This document shows, in pieces, positions 44,447-54,188 of a DNA stretch of 64,000 nt. Numbering within the stretch: the first letter of the stretch is position 1; each line of letters opens with the position of its first letter. Made by a program: the position numbers and the translations under genes. The stretch is from UBA4207 sp964352405. Its GTDB lineage: Bacteria; Bdellovibrionota; Bacteriovoracia; Bacteriovoracales; Bacteriovoracaceae. The stretch is from the NCBI GenBank assembly GCA_964352405.1, contig CAYGRY010000002.1, forward strand, positions 1 to 64,000, written 5' to 3'. The notes below the pieces were generated by a model. That model was not told where the DNA came from. It searched no databases and saw nothing but the letters and a program-made list of their open reading frames with translations.

Positions 44447-47400
44447 TTAAAGAGAGTCGTTAGGGAATCTGTAGTCAAACAGTCTTAACTTACCGGTTCC
44501 TGTGCTATTTTCCTGTGTAGGAGTTGTTGAAACACCACAGCTATTTAGGGATGGGTAGAATCCTAACGTACCGTAAGACGCGTTAGAGAAGCTTGAGAAT
44601 AAATTTCGATCGTCATCCCAGTCTGTTCTATTATTATAGAAGTTTCCAAAGAGATCCGTCGCTTCACCGGCATCAGATAGTATTGGGCGAACATGAGCCT
44701 GTGCTGTTTGCGCTAGTACTGAATCGAGATAGAAATCTAAATTATTAGCATCAGTAACAGTATCGATAGTGTTAACTTCGGTTCCAACTTGAATCATTCT
44801 TTTTCCAATAACTTCAGTTAAAAACGCTGTACCAGTTGCCGCAGTCGATCCTGCAGTTGTTGTTATGTTTGTCGTTAATGGGATGGTCAATTGGTCAATG
44901 CGACTAGTAACTGTAAAGTCTCTATCCCATTCACGAACCATCATTCTAATACGTCCAATGGTATCAAAGGCTGCATCAAGGCAGCTGAATTCATAATACG
45001 GTTCAGAGCCAGCAATAAATGGATCTGAGTTAGGCGATAACGTTATAGTTGCTCCTGCAGTTACGGCAGCTAAAACAGGGTTTGTAAGCGTAAGAGCCGT
45101 ATCACTTGCAATTGAGTCGACAACATAACTTTCACCATTGGCAATAAATGCATCGCCAGGAACTAACTCTTGTGTAAATAGAGTTCCAGTTCCTGTTACA
45201 TTTTTTGAGTAATCTGTCGCAACTTCAATCGTTCCTGTTAATGCTCTAGCCGTTGTTACTTGTGAGTAGGCTCTCCAACTTTCATTATTGTAATTATAGT
45301 TGTCAGTCGTAGAGCAAGTATTACTAGCTGTGTAGTTTGCAACACTTCTGTTAGTCGTAAAACCTTGGTTTAAAGGTGACTCGACAGAGTAATCGACTGC
45401 TAAGCCTTCACTACTTGGATAGATGGTCGAGCGAATACCGTTACTAAGCTCGGCTGTTGTGTATTCTTCTGTTTGAGGTCCACCGTAACAAGCAAACTTT
45501 TTACCGCCACAACTTCTGTCATTTTCAGTTATAGTTACCGCATTACAAAACCCATCTGGAGGATCTGAAATATCGCTATAAGCAATGGTAACTTCAGTAT
45601 AAGTACCGTCATCACAGTTAGGACCGCTAGTAAAGCCTTCGTCAGATGAGTAATCACCCTGACATCTAAAATCTGCACCATCAGAGTTAGTTAAGGTTGT
45701 TGCGGTTCTATTACCTCCACTACAATCTCCAGTAACAATGACTTTAGCATTATTTGGTGTTGTCTTCTTATACTGCCATTGCCAGAAACCATATGGTTTA
45801 ATTTGAGTAAATTTACATAAACCTTTTGAAGTAAATGTTTGTGCTTTCAAGCCAAGTTGAAAGATGTCAAGCTCGCCGCCTTCAAGCATACAAGTGATAT
45901 CTTTAGCGGCTTGATTCGTGCCATTAATTTGCTCTTGAGTCATCATACATTCAGCAATCTCATTACCTTTACCAACTCTATGAAGCGCATAGCTTGTCGC
46001 ATTTTCTGTTGTATTAGCTAAGCCAAAGACATCATAAACCTTTATGTTAAAACTGAATGACGTTGATTGAGGAACACCTGCAACGGTGTTTGAAGCTGTT
46101 AAGGTATATGATTTTTTAACAGAAGATTGAGTTGGCGTACCTGAAATAACACCTGTTGAAGCGTTTAATGTCACTCCTACAGGTAGATCAGGAGAAATAG
46201 TAAAGGCAATATCATTACCAGCTAATAGAGTAGTATTTAATCTGACAGCTTTACCTGTTGTCATATAAAAAGTGTTATCAGCTTTATAGCTAGCCGTTGT
46301 TGTTTCGGCTGCTGAAAAAGGGTTGGCATTATCAGGACCAACATCGTAGTGGAAGCCTTCACGGTTAACATTGATGGTTATAGAGCTGGCAGAAGAATTC
46401 ACATCGTGAACCCAGCCAGAGGCATACGCTGTACCACTTTCATAAGTAATATCGATCCCTTTAGTAAAAGCAGCAACCGAAGCAAGTGATAACTCTAAGT
46501 GATTTGATCTAACTCTTGAAATCGTTGTTTCTGCTGCAACAAAAGTTTGAGTGTTGTCGATTTCAACTGGAGTTGCTTGATGAGCAGTAAAACCTGGGAA
46601 TGTTTGACGTACGAAAATTTTATCGTTGTTAACAGCATCAGTGAAAACGTGTGAAACAATACCAGCACCATTACTGTTTGAAGAAATATAACCGTCTTTT
46701 GCAAACCCTGAGGCAGCACCGACTGGTACTTCAAGTACAAATGTAACGTGCTTTAGATCAAGAACACTTGTCTTCTCACCACCAAAAATATTTGCATTAT
46801 CAAGCGATTCATCTTTTTCAAACGAACCTGTAATCATTTTTACATAGAGATATTCAGAATCAACAACATCAATAACGGTAGCTAGGTCGCCAGCAGGTGA
46901 TGACACTTTTTTACCGTAAGCGAAATCTGATGTGTTTAGAACTTTTAAGATAACGTTTTGGGTAACACTTAATGACTGAGGACTCGCAATAAGGGGACCC
47001 ATCGTAAAAGTCGCTGAGTTTGATCCCACTGGGTTTTCTGCACTCACAGTAACTTGCGTTGATTGTGATGTATTATAACTACCGATGATAAAGCCACTTG
47101 AAGAGGCGAAAGCAGTAAAGCCAGAAGGTAATGAGCCAGAACTCAGTGAGTAGTCGATTGCTTCGCCTGCTGTAATAGTTGGGCGAAGATCAATACTGTC
47201 ACCATTATCAAGAACGAAGTTAATTCTATCAACAGTCATCGCTGTTGCTGAATAAGTTGTTAAATCATCAAGAGTTTCAGTTGGTGCAAAAGTTCCTCTG
47301 ATCATATCAACAACGATACTATCTGAAAGAAGTTGCTTAACGACGCCCAAAGATGACCCTTGAGAAGCTGGTGTCGAAACATACTCGCCGACACTAAAGC

Positions 47401-48076
47401 TTGAGATACTGGCCGAATTTACAGGGAAAATTTGAATCGAATTTTTAAAATCAAGTTCAGCAATGGTAAATGCACTTCCAGTAGATTCAGTAACAGCTTC
47501 TCCAAGAACAAAATACCCAGAGCTTACTTCAATTTCAGCAACATTACCTGATAACTGTTTAATCGTACCTGCACCAGACGCGGTGGTGAAAGTTCCACCA
47601 ACACTTAGTCCGCCAGTTGCCGACATTGTTACAATTGCACGTGGAGTTAGGTTGTACTTTAATCCAGCAGGCTGATTATAGGCCGAGATATTAATTGTCT
47701 TATTAGTCGATCCAGCAGTATTAGTCGCAGTAATAACGTAATTTGCTGGAGCTATATAAACAGTTGGAGTACCTGATATTCTTCCAGTTTCTCCATCCAT
47801 TAATAGACCAGATGGAACGGCAGGACTAATTGTGTATGTATTTACAACACCAGTTACAGTCGGAGATTGAGCAACAATTGGATTACTTACAGTAAATTTA
47901 TACGGCGAACCAGTATAAGATAAGTTCGATGGAGCTGTATCTTGTGTTGTTGATCCACCAGTTACAGTCTTTTGAGGTTTTTGCTCCTGCTTGAACTTGG
48001 TTAAGCTATCAGGCATACATCCTTGGAGTAGGATGATTGCAAAAAGAGTAAATGTCTTAAAACCAATAGACTTCAT
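44447..48076 (-). CDS. giant surface lipoprotein with putative Ig-like domains
   Basis: The 1209-residue protein has a lipobox LQGC near residue 20 and a Gly/Thr-rich linker. Putative Ig (He_PIG) domains are visible, for example PSGLLMDGETGRISGTPT near residue 88 and PVGVTLNASTGVISGTPTQ near residue 630. Between them are beta-rich segments of unknown type. Near residues 946-1012 and 1066-1134 there are two copies of a module of the type GTGTLFTQELVPGD / TGTAFLTEVIGKR, followed by V(D/T)..(S)I and a strand; these resemble phage tail-fibre or adhesin modules. It is probably an adhesin or surface structure. No RBS was resolved by eye. Confidence 0.8.
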   Translation of the reverse strand: MKSIGFKTFTLFAIILLQGCMPDSLTKFKQEQKPQKTVTGGSTTQDTAPSNLSYTGSPYKFTVSNPIVAQSPTVTGVVNTYTISPAVPSGLLMDGETGRISGTPTVYIAPANYVITATNTAGSTNKTINISAYNQPAGLKYNLTPRAIVTMSATGGLSVGGTFTTASGAGTIKQLSGNVAEIEVSSGYFVLGEAVTESTGSAFTIAELDFKNSIQIFPVNSASISSFSVGEYVSTPASQGSSLGVVKQLLSDSIVVDMIRGTFAPTETLDDLTTYSATAMTVDRINFVLDNGDSIDLRPTITAGEAIDYSLSSGSLPSGFTAFASSSGFIIGSYNTSQSTQVTVSAENPVGSNSATFTMGPLIASPQSLSVTQNVILKVLNTSDFAYGKKVSSPAGDLATVIDVVDSEYLYVKMITGSFEKDESLDNANIFGGEKTSVLDLKHVTFVLEVPVGAASGFAKDGYISSNSNGAGIVSHVFTDAVNNDKIFVRQTFPGFTAHQATPVEIDNTQTFVAAETTISRVRSNHLELSLASVAAFTKGIDITYESGTAYASGWVHDVNSSASSITINVNREGFHYDVGPDNANPFSAAETTTASYKADNTFYMTTGKAVRLNTTLLAGNDIAFTISPDLPVGVTLNASTGVISGTPTQSSVKKSYTLTASNTVAGVPQSTSFSFNIKVYDVFGLANTTENATSYALHRVGKGNEIAECMMTQEQINGTNQAAKDITCMLEGGELDIFQLGLKAQTFTSKGLCKFTQIKPYGFWQWQYKKTTPNNAKVIVTGDCSGGNRTATTLTNSDGADFRCQGDYSSDEGFTSGPNCDDGTYTEVTIAYSDISDPPDGFCNAVTITENDRSCGGKKFACYGGPQTEEYTTAELSNGIRSTIYPSSEGLAVDYSVESPLNQGFTTNRSVANYTASNTCSTTDNYNYNNESWRAYSQVTTARALTGTIEVATDYSKNVTGTGTLFTQELVPGDAFIANGESYVVDSIASDTALTLTNPVLAAVTAGATITLSPNSDPFIAGSEPYYEFSCLDAAFDTIGRIRMMVREWDRDFTVTSRIDQLTIPLTTNITTTAGSTAATGTAFLTEVIGKRMIQVGTEVNTIDTVTDANNLDFYLDSVLAQTAQAHVRPILSDAGEATDLFGNFYNNRTDWDDDRNLFSSFSNASYGTLGFYPSLNSCGVSTTPTQENSTGTGKLRLFDYRFPNDSL

Positions 48077-48301
48077 ACCGTTATTATCGACCCAATGTGA
48101 TTAAATATTGAGGAACTTTTGGGTGGCGAGTAATTTCGGCAGTTTAGAGAAAATCTTTCCGGTCTGTATTACTCGGTTTTGCCAATAAAAACTGTGGTGC
48201 AAATGATTTAACATATTAAAAACACGTTATAGCCTTGCCAGTTCCCTCTAATTTCGCTAATTTCATGCGCTTAGGGCCGTAAACGTAGCAAGAGGTAGTT
48301 C

Positions 48302-48460
48302 ATGAAACTAAGTGACGCATTAGAAGAAAAGCAATTAGACGTTCGTCTACGTGACAAACTTGTTGAGCAAGGAAAACTTACTCCTAAGCAAGTTGAAGAA
48401 TATATCAATAAGGTTGAAGACTGTTCAAAAACTGCGACTTATACAGACGAACAAAAGTAA
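48302..48460 (+). CDS. small protein of 52 aa
   Basis: The short frame MKLSDALEEKQLDVRLRDKL continues to QVEEYINKVEDCSKTATYTDEQK (in part) and has an AGAGG site before ATG 48302. It is amphipathic, with a helix-turn-helix-like feel (LVEQGKLTPKQVEEY), similar to short SHOCT-like or DNA-mimic helices, but no family is recognised. It is followed by a proper terminator. The gap 48077-48301 contains no other clear gene. Confidence 0.65.
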   Translation: MKLSDALEEKQLDVRLRDKLVEQGKLTPKQVEEYINKVEDCSKTATYTDEQK

Positions 48461-48490
48461 TTTGATTTTATATTAAATGAAGATAAATCA

Positions 48491-48517
48491 GCCTCGCTTA
48501 TAGCGGGGCTTTTTTAT
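48491..48517 (+). terminator. intrinsic terminator after the 52-aa gene
   Basis: GCCTCGC (48491-48497) and GCGGGGC (48503-48509) form a 7-bp stem with one wobble pair around a 5-base loop, followed by TTTTTTA. It also lies just past the stop of the opposing fliL gene. Confidence 0.75.
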
Positions 48518-48984
48518 TGAATAACAAAGTCTGTAAACTGAACACTTTTAATCAGCGGCTTTGGATAAAGCGCATTGATCTGTTTTTTCATACGACTTTC
48601 TAAGAGAATCTTTCCAGAAATTGTTCCAAGCTCTTCAGGTTCCATCGCAGAAGCTATTTCAATAACGATGTCTTGAATATGAGCCTTATTTTTGTCGAAA
48701 GATTCAGTCGCTTCAGAACTAAATGGCACAAGGTAGGCTTGGATATCTAAAAATCTCAAACGACTTGAACGCGTAGGAAGATTAATAATGAGCTTGTCGA
48801 GTTTATATGAGTTGGGAAAAAGCTTGGTTTTAGCTTCCTCAAACATTTTTAGCCTTTCTTCTTCAGGGTTAGGTAGAGGCTTCTCGTAAAGATATTGAGT
48901 ATAGAAAAATACACCAGCTGTGACCAAAGTGGCTAAAAGCATCATGCCGATCAGAATTGTGTCTATGAGTTTTTTACCAGTCAA
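48514..48984 (-). CDS. fliL: FliL-like flagellar basal body-associated protein
   Basis: The 156-residue protein has one N-terminal membrane helix (about residues 9-30) and a periplasmic domain with the FliL-type patterns LDKLIINLPT near residue 62, RFLDIQAYLVP near residue 77 and a final IKSVQFTDFVIQ that corresponds to the conserved VYFTEFVVQ end. FliL stabilises the stator. Here it is alone, away from other basal-body genes, next to ald. The start has no close Shine-Dalgarno sequence resolved by eye. Confidence 0.78.
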   Translation of the reverse strand: MTGKKLIDTILIGMMLLATLVTAGVFFYTQYLYEKPLPNPEEERLKMFEEAKTKLFPNSYKLDKLIINLPTRSSRLRFLDIQAYLVPFSSEATESFDKNKAHIQDIVIEIASAMEPEELGTISGKILLESRMKKQINALYPKPLIKSVQFTDFVIQ

Positions 48985-49048
48985 AAAATCGCTCTCCCAT
49001 TCATTTCGCTATTATTTTAGCATGAACGAGTGAGAGAGCGAGTCTTTT

Positions 49049-50155
49049 TTAAAAACCGAGTGGTGTGTACGGAAGTTCTAGATCATTAGCAACTTGTTCA
49101 TAAACAAGTTTGCCTTTGAAGATATTAATCCCGAGCTTAAGGGCTGGGTCACGTCTTGCAGCTTCTTCTGTACCTAAGTTCGCTAGAGCTCTAGCGTAAT
49201 CTAAAGTTACGTTTGTTAAAGCGTAGGTTGAAGTTCTAGCTACTGCTCCTGGCATATTGGCCACACAGTAATGAACAACACCGTCGACTTCAAAAGTCGG
49301 GTTTTCGTGAGTTGTAGGCTTACAAGTTTCGATACATCCGCCTTGATCGACGGCGATGTCCACAACGACGGAACCTTTTTCCATTTTAGAGATCATCTCT
49401 CTAGTCACTAGTTTTGGTGCTTTTGCTCCGGCAATAAGAACGGCGCCAATAACGAGGTCAGAGCGAATGACAGCTTCTTCAATATTTTGCAGGTTTGAAT
49501 AAAGAGTAGTGATACGGTTATCAAAAAGATCATCAAGCTCGGCCAAGCGGCGAGTCGAGCGATCAATAGCTGTTACGTCAGCGCCCATACCCATCGCCAT
49601 CTTAATGGCGTTAGTTCCAGCGATACCACAACCAATCACTGTTACGCGTGCACGACGAGTGCCTGGAACGCCACCAAGAAGAACACCTTTACCACCGTGA
49701 TCAATCTGCAGGTAACTTGCACCAACTTGTGTCGACATTCTGCCAGCAACTTCTGACATAGGAACGAGTAGTGGAAGAGAACCATTGGGTAATTGGATTG
49801 TTTCATAAGCAACGCATGTCGCGCCGCTTTTCATTAGTCCAGTTGTAAGCTCTGTATCAGCAGCTAAATGTAAATAAGTGTACATGAGGTGGTGCGGACG
49901 CATTAAAGCAATTTCTCTTGGCTGAGGCTCTTTAACTTTGATAATCATTTGCGCCGTTTCAAAAACAGCTTCTAATGAAGGGAGGATTTTTGCACCAGCT
50001 TGTATGTAATCATCGTCACTAATACCAATGCCAGCACCGGCATTTGTTTCAACGAATAATTCATGGCCATCATGAACAAGTTGACGAACTCCGCCAGGAA
50101 CAAGTCCTACACGGCTTTCTTTAATTTTAATTTCTTTTGGCACTCCAATTTTCAT
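49049..50155 (-). CDS. ald: alanine dehydrogenase
   Basis: Ald converts alanine to pyruvate and ammonia with NAD. The 368-residue protein begins with the conserved MKIGVPKEIKIKESRVGLVP, has the NAD-binding GCGIAGTNA near residue 174, catalytic Lys (KVKEPQP) and His (YLHLAAD) blocks, and the late NMPGAVARTSTYAL. It has a GAGGAG ribosome site. Length is normal. Confidence 0.95.
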   Translation of the reverse strand: MKIGVPKEIKIKESRVGLVPGGVRQLVHDGHELFVETNAGAGIGISDDDYIQAGAKILPSLEAVFETAQMIIKVKEPQPREIALMRPHHLMYTYLHLAADTELTTGLMKSGATCVAYETIQLPNGSLPLLVPMSEVAGRMSTQVGASYLQIDHGGKGVLLGGVPGTRRARVTVIGCGIAGTNAIKMAMGMGADVTAIDRSTRRLAELDDLFDNRITTLYSNLQNIEEAVIRSDLVIGAVLIAGAKAPKLVTREMISKMEKGSVVVDIAVDQGGCIETCKPTTHENPTFEVDGVVHYCVANMPGAVARTSTYALTNVTLDYARALANLGTEEAARRDPALKLGINIFKGKLVYEQVANDLELPYTPLGF

Positions 50156-50189
50156 GGTCGCTCCTCATTTCATTGATATTTATGGGGCG

Positions 50190-50219
50190 ACTATAATCAT
50201 TTTGTTAACATCCTGTGAA
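50190..50219 (-). promoter_or_regulatory. candidate sigma70 promoter for ald
   Basis: On the minus strand TTCACA (complement of 50214-50219) and TATAGT (complement of 50190-50195) are 18 bases apart, 34 bases before the ald start. The match is moderate. Confidence 0.35.
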
Positions 50220-50337
50220 GAGAATTTAAGTGACTGTTTTGCACCGCAAAAGGCTTAAATTTCTAGTAGTTGAAGTTTGTCATAAACCCCTCTAATCTGA
50301 TCGATATTCTAAAGATGGTCATCTAATCGGAGAATCC

Positions 50338-51735
50338 ATGAATCGATGCCTTTTTACTGCTCTAAGCTTAGTTCTCGCGCTGACATTTTCATGTAGTGAA
50401 ATGTCTAAAAAACAGCCCCATTCCAAGTCAACAGATCGTCCAACGATCAATTTGGATGTAAAAAAATGGCAGCTTTCAAACGGTCTTAGACTTCTGGTTA
50501 TCGAAGATAAAACCCTGCCTATCATGTCTTATTATACTTTTTATGAAGTAGGCGGAAGGCACGAAGGACCGGGTACAACAGGAGCGACTCACTTTCTAGA
50601 ACATATGATGTTTCGTGGATCAAAAAATTATCCACCACAAGTTTTTGATTCAACAATTGAAAAACTTGGCGGAAGTACAAATGCCTACACCAATTTTGAT
50701 ATGACCGTTTATTACGAATCACTTCCGTCTGCCCATTTAAAAAATATGATAGAAATGGAAGCTGATAGAGTTAAGGGATTGCTGTTGCAACCTGATCTCG
50801 TCGATAAAGAAAGACAAGTCGTGTTTGAAGAAAGAAAAATGCGTTATGAAAACTCACCTGAAGGTAAGTTGTACCTACGTATGATGCAGGAGGTTTTCAA
50901 AGGAACACCTTATGGTGGCTCTGTTATTGGTGAAGTTGAAGATTTAAAAGCACTGACTCCTGAAAATCTTAGATCATTTCATGACAATTTTTATGTTCCC
51001 AATAATATGGTTATCGTTATTGCTGGAGATGTTGACGCTGATGAAGTTCACTCTTTAATTAAATCAAACTTTGGAGATATTCCTGAATCATCAAAGCTAA
51101 GTGAATTAAAAAATAAAAATGATGATAAAGATAAGTATGCCTTCAAAACAAAAAACATTCGTGATGAGATAAAATTAAATGGTACAAGCCCAACACCATT
51201 ATTTATGTACGCTTTTCAGGGATTACCTCTTGGACCTAGAGAAAGTTATGTCATGGATATTCTATCGTCAGTCGTAGGGGATGGGGAGAGTTCTTGGCTT
51301 AATCAAACCTTAGTCAAGACAAGAAGACCGCTTTTGTCTAATGTCTACGCGTCCAACTATACGTTACAGCATAATGGAGTTTTCTTTATAGGCGGAGAAC
51401 TAGCTAATCGTGTCAGTCTTTCTAGTCTAAAATCAAATCTTGAGTCTTATATAAAAAATAAAATGTGCGACCAGGCAATTTCTGAGCGAACAGTGCAGAA
51501 AACGAAGAATCAATATCTTTTAAGTTTCTTTGAGGGCTTAAAAACTAACGCAGGCGTGGCTCACTTTGTAGGATTAAGAGAAAGCTTTTTTGGTGATTAT
51601 AATAATTATAAAAAAGAAATTGAAATCTATGAAAGTATTTCAACGAATGAAGTTAAAGAGGTTTGTCAGAAGTATCTCGCTTCAGCTCAAGGCATTTTTG
51701 TTTCAATTTGGGATAAAAATAAGGAGACAAAATAA
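50338..51735 (+). CDS. M16 family zinc protease, active subunit (possible lipoprotein)
   Basis: The 465-residue protein has the inverted zinc motif THFLEHMMF (HxxEH) near residue 81, with the downstream Glu of the family (ETDRV-like EMEADRV near residue 140). A signal peptide with a possible lipobox (TFSC) is at the start. M16 proteins typically work as a pair of active and inactive subunits, and the second is encoded next to it with a one-base overlap (TAATG). It cleaves peptides in the periplasm. Confidence 0.9.
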   Translation: MNRCLFTALSLVLALTFSCSEMSKKQPHSKSTDRPTINLDVKKWQLSNGLRLLVIEDKTLPIMSYYTFYEVGGRHEGPGTTGATHFLEHMMFRGSKNYPPQVFDSTIEKLGGSTNAYTNFDMTVYYESLPSAHLKNMIEMEADRVKGLLLQPDLVDKERQVVFEERKMRYENSPEGKLYLRMMQEVFKGTPYGGSVIGEVEDLKALTPENLRSFHDNFYVPNNMVIVIAGDVDADEVHSLIKSNFGDIPESSKLSELKNKNDDKDKYAFKTKNIRDEIKLNGTSPTPLFMYAFQGLPLGPRESYVMDILSSVVGDGESSWLNQTLVKTRRPLLSNVYASNYTLQHNGVFFIGGELANRVSLSSLKSNLESYIKNKMCDQAISERTVQKTKNQYLLSFFEGLKTNAGVAHFVGLRESFFGDYNNYKKEIEIYESISTNEVKEVCQKYLASAQGIFVSIWDKNKETK

Positions 51736-53102
51736 TGTCTAAATTTACTTGTTTCATTTTATTAAGCTTTCTTTCTTTCAAACTCTTTGGCGCCGATATT
51801 TCTTCGCGTGTCCATAAGTACAATTGGGATGGGCTTGAAGTCATTTGGGTTGAGGACGAGCGTTTTCCAACTTATGACGTCTCGATTTATTTTGCTGACG
51901 GAGCACTTTCGGATGTTAACAAGGGGGAGTCAGAGGCTGCTCTAGGCTTACTTACCCTTGGAACAACGAGATACTCTCAAAAAGACTTGGTTGATCATTT
52001 AGAATTCTTTGGTGTTAGCTCGGGTCCCTACGTTACTCACGAGTACAGTCTTTATAATGTTTCAGGTTTGGTTAAAGATAGTATCCCTACGTTTAAAAGA
52101 ATCTGCCATATGTTTGCGCAAGCTTCTTACCCAAGCAAAGAATTAAGCCGTGAAATCAAAAGAGCAAAAGACGCAACAGCAAATTTAGTGGCGGACAAAT
52201 CAACACTTGCTTCAATGGCTTTTAGAGAATTATCTCTTGCAGGATCACCTTTTGCTTACCCTGTGACAGCAAAGCTAAAAGATCTCACAAAACTTAATAA
52301 TCCAAACCTTCTAAAGAAAAAACTTTCATACTTTAATGATGAAGTTTTTAAGCGTGTTTACATTACAGGGCCTAAAGAGATTTTAAATATTAAAGAAATT
52401 CTAAATCAAGAGTGTGGTTGGAATGGAAAAACGGCAACATTTAAGCGCGATGTAAAATACGAAGATAAGAATACTCAAACGGGACCAAATATTATTTTAG
52501 TAACAGTTCCAGGATCTAACCAAGCTCAAGTGAGAATTGGTAAAATTATGACTGAGGCTGAAATCCAGCCCTTAGAGGCTATTGAGCTTCTCTCAACCTA
52601 TCTTGGTGGTGGTTTTACTTCCCTTTTAATGAGAGAGCTTAGAACGAGTCGTGGACTCGTCTATGGTGCAGGTGCGTTTGCCGCTGGTCAACGTCGATAT
52701 GGTAGAGGAGTTATTCAGACTTCTACCAAAACAGAATCGGTGAAAGAGCTTCTAACAGTTATTAAAGATCTTCTAGTCGAGCTAAAAAGTGGTGGAGTTA
52801 GAGATAATATTTTTGAAGTTTCCAAAGGACGCTTAGAAGGAAGTTATCCTTTTCGTTTTGAAAAAAGCTCCAACTTTTTACAGCATTTAATTTATCTTGA
52901 TCATATCAACGTCGACTATAGTCGCTTTATGAATTTTCAAGACCGTCTTAAAGATGTCAGCTCCGCTGAAATGGCAAAATGGGGTGGTGAGATCTTTGAT
53001 TGGGATAAGCTAACAGTCGTCGTATTAGGGGATAAATCACTGCAAAAGGACCTATCCACTTTTGGAAAAGTTAAAGTGATGAATTACAAAGATTTCTTAT
53101 AG
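51735..53102 (+). CDS. M16 family protease, non-catalytic partner
   Basis: The 455-residue protein has a signal peptide (FILLSFLSFKLFGA) and M16 fold features, such as the C-terminal GGGFTSLLMRELRTSRGLVYG block near residue 290 (in part), but lacks the HxxEH motif: the position reads AALGLLTLG. This is the typical inactive partner, with the conserved Arg/Tyr-containing motif retained for substrate binding. It overlaps the active subunit gene by one base and is likely to form a heterodimer with it. Confidence 0.9.
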   Translation: MSKFTCFILLSFLSFKLFGADISSRVHKYNWDGLEVIWVEDERFPTYDVSIYFADGALSDVNKGESEAALGLLTLGTTRYSQKDLVDHLEFFGVSSGPYVTHEYSLYNVSGLVKDSIPTFKRICHMFAQASYPSKELSREIKRAKDATANLVADKSTLASMAFRELSLAGSPFAYPVTAKLKDLTKLNNPNLLKKKLSYFNDEVFKRVYITGPKEILNIKEILNQECGWNGKTATFKRDVKYEDKNTQTGPNIILVTVPGSNQAQVRIGKIMTEAEIQPLEAIELLSTYLGGGFTSLLMRELRTSRGLVYGAGAFAAGQRRYGRGVIQTSTKTESVKELLTVIKDLLVELKSGGVRDNIFEVSKGRLEGSYPFRFEKSSNFLQHLIYLDHINVDYSRFMNFQDRLKDVSSAEMAKWGGEIFDWDKLTVVVLGDKSLQKDLSTFGKVKVMNYKDFL

Positions 53103-53103
53103 G

Positions 53104-53454
53104 CTAATGTAGAGTACGGCCTTCAATATTAACGCTAGCACCTGGTTTAACAACAAGGTGACTAGCTTCAATGTCGCCGTAGACTTGTGCTGAAGAGTGG
53201 ATAAGGACTGTTCCTGTAGAGATCAGATTACCATCAAACTTTCCAAAGATATCTATATCGCGACATTCAAGGCGACCCTCAAACGAACCTTCTGGCTCAA
53301 TCGTAATCTTAGAGTCATCAGACATGACCAATTCACCTTCAAGATGACTCGCCAAATGAGTCGTTCCCTGCAGCATGAACTTGCCAGAGATAACACTTCC
53401 TTTTCCTATAAAAGAAAAAGATTTGTCTTTCATTTGATCTCTATGCTCTTTCAT
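53104..53454 (-). CDS. bactofilin
   Basis: Bactofilins polymerise into beta-helical cytoskeletal filaments. The 116-residue protein has the short hydrophobic-repeat pattern: FIGKGSVISGKFMLQGTTHL, then SFEGRLECRDIDIFGKFDGN, then AQVYGDIEASHLVV. Length is typical. The start overlaps the stop of the upstream coiled-coil gene (ATGA). It is the last gene of a minus-strand operon with an L,D-transpeptidase, which suggests that it guides local cell-wall synthesis. Confidence 0.92.
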   Translation of the reverse strand: MKEHRDQMKDKSFSFIGKGSVISGKFMLQGTTHLASHLEGELVMSDDSKITIEPEGSFEGRLECRDIDIFGKFDGNLISTGTVLIHSSAQVYGDIEASHLVVKPGASVNIEGRTLH

Positions 53455-54185
53455 GGAGTTCCTAGGGTCTGCGAAACAATTTGTTTTTGAATAAGGTCAC
53501 CAGTGGCAGAAAAGATAATGATCTTAAATAAAACTTCTCTGGTTCCTGAGACTCTTGGAAATAATGCTCTTACAGGTCTAAATCGACTTGTTGCAAAGTA
53601 CTCACCTTTATTAAAAGAGAGTTGCATTTCATCACGTTCGAAACTGTCTTCAGGATATAAAGCAATTTGATTGCCAGATTTCATGACAACGAAGAGATAA
53701 CCTGCCTGTCTGGCACCATCTTTAGTCGCATTTACAATTTTAAAGTTTAAAGCAATATCATTTTCCACTGGAACGACTTCAACTTCTTCAAGCGTTAATG
53801 CAGGTGATTTTGATAAGTCTTTTTGGCCTTGAATTTGTTTGAATAAACTAAGCGTTGAAAACTCTCTATCTGTTTGGACAGGGGAGGCAAGTTTATTTTC
53901 TAAATCTTTATTTAGCATTTCAAGCTCTTTAATCTTTGAGCTAAGACTAGTGTTTTCTTCTCTTAAATTATTGATCACAACTGGTTCTTTACGTTTAGCT
54001 AGAACTTCTAATTGCTTAAAATAAACAGCAAATGCAATTAAGCCACCAATACAAACGAAAGTGATCATTGGTAAACCAACAGTCAAAAACTTAAAATATC
54101 TTTTACTGACTTCATAATAGCGAGGAGCTAATTGTTTCGTGTAAAGAATGAACGACAATTTATCGTTTGAATCGGCATTGGCCAT
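53451..54185 (-). CDS. membrane-anchored coiled-coil protein associated with bactofilin
   Basis: The 244-residue protein has one membrane helix (about residues 34-54), followed by a coiled coil (residues 70-100: ENTSLSSKIKELEMLNKDLENKL in part) and a beta-rich periplasmic domain. No family is recognised. In other bacteria bactofilin is coupled to membrane-anchored partners such as LmdC/M23 peptidases. This protein may play a similar linking role but has no peptidase motif. It lies between the L,D-transpeptidase and bactofilin with minimal gaps. Confidence 0.7.
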   Translation of the reverse strand: MANADSNDKLSFILYTKQLAPRYYEVSKRYFKFLTVGLPMITFVCIGGLIAFAVYFKQLEVLAKRKEPVVINNLREENTSLSSKIKELEMLNKDLENKLASPVQTDREFSTLSLFKQIQGQKDLSKSPALTLEEVEVVPVENDIALNFKIVNATKDGARQAGYLFVVMKSGNQIALYPEDSFERDEMQLSFNKGEYFATSRFRPVRALFPRVSGTREVLFKIIIFSATGDLIQKQIVSQTLGTP

Positions 54186-54188
54186 ATA

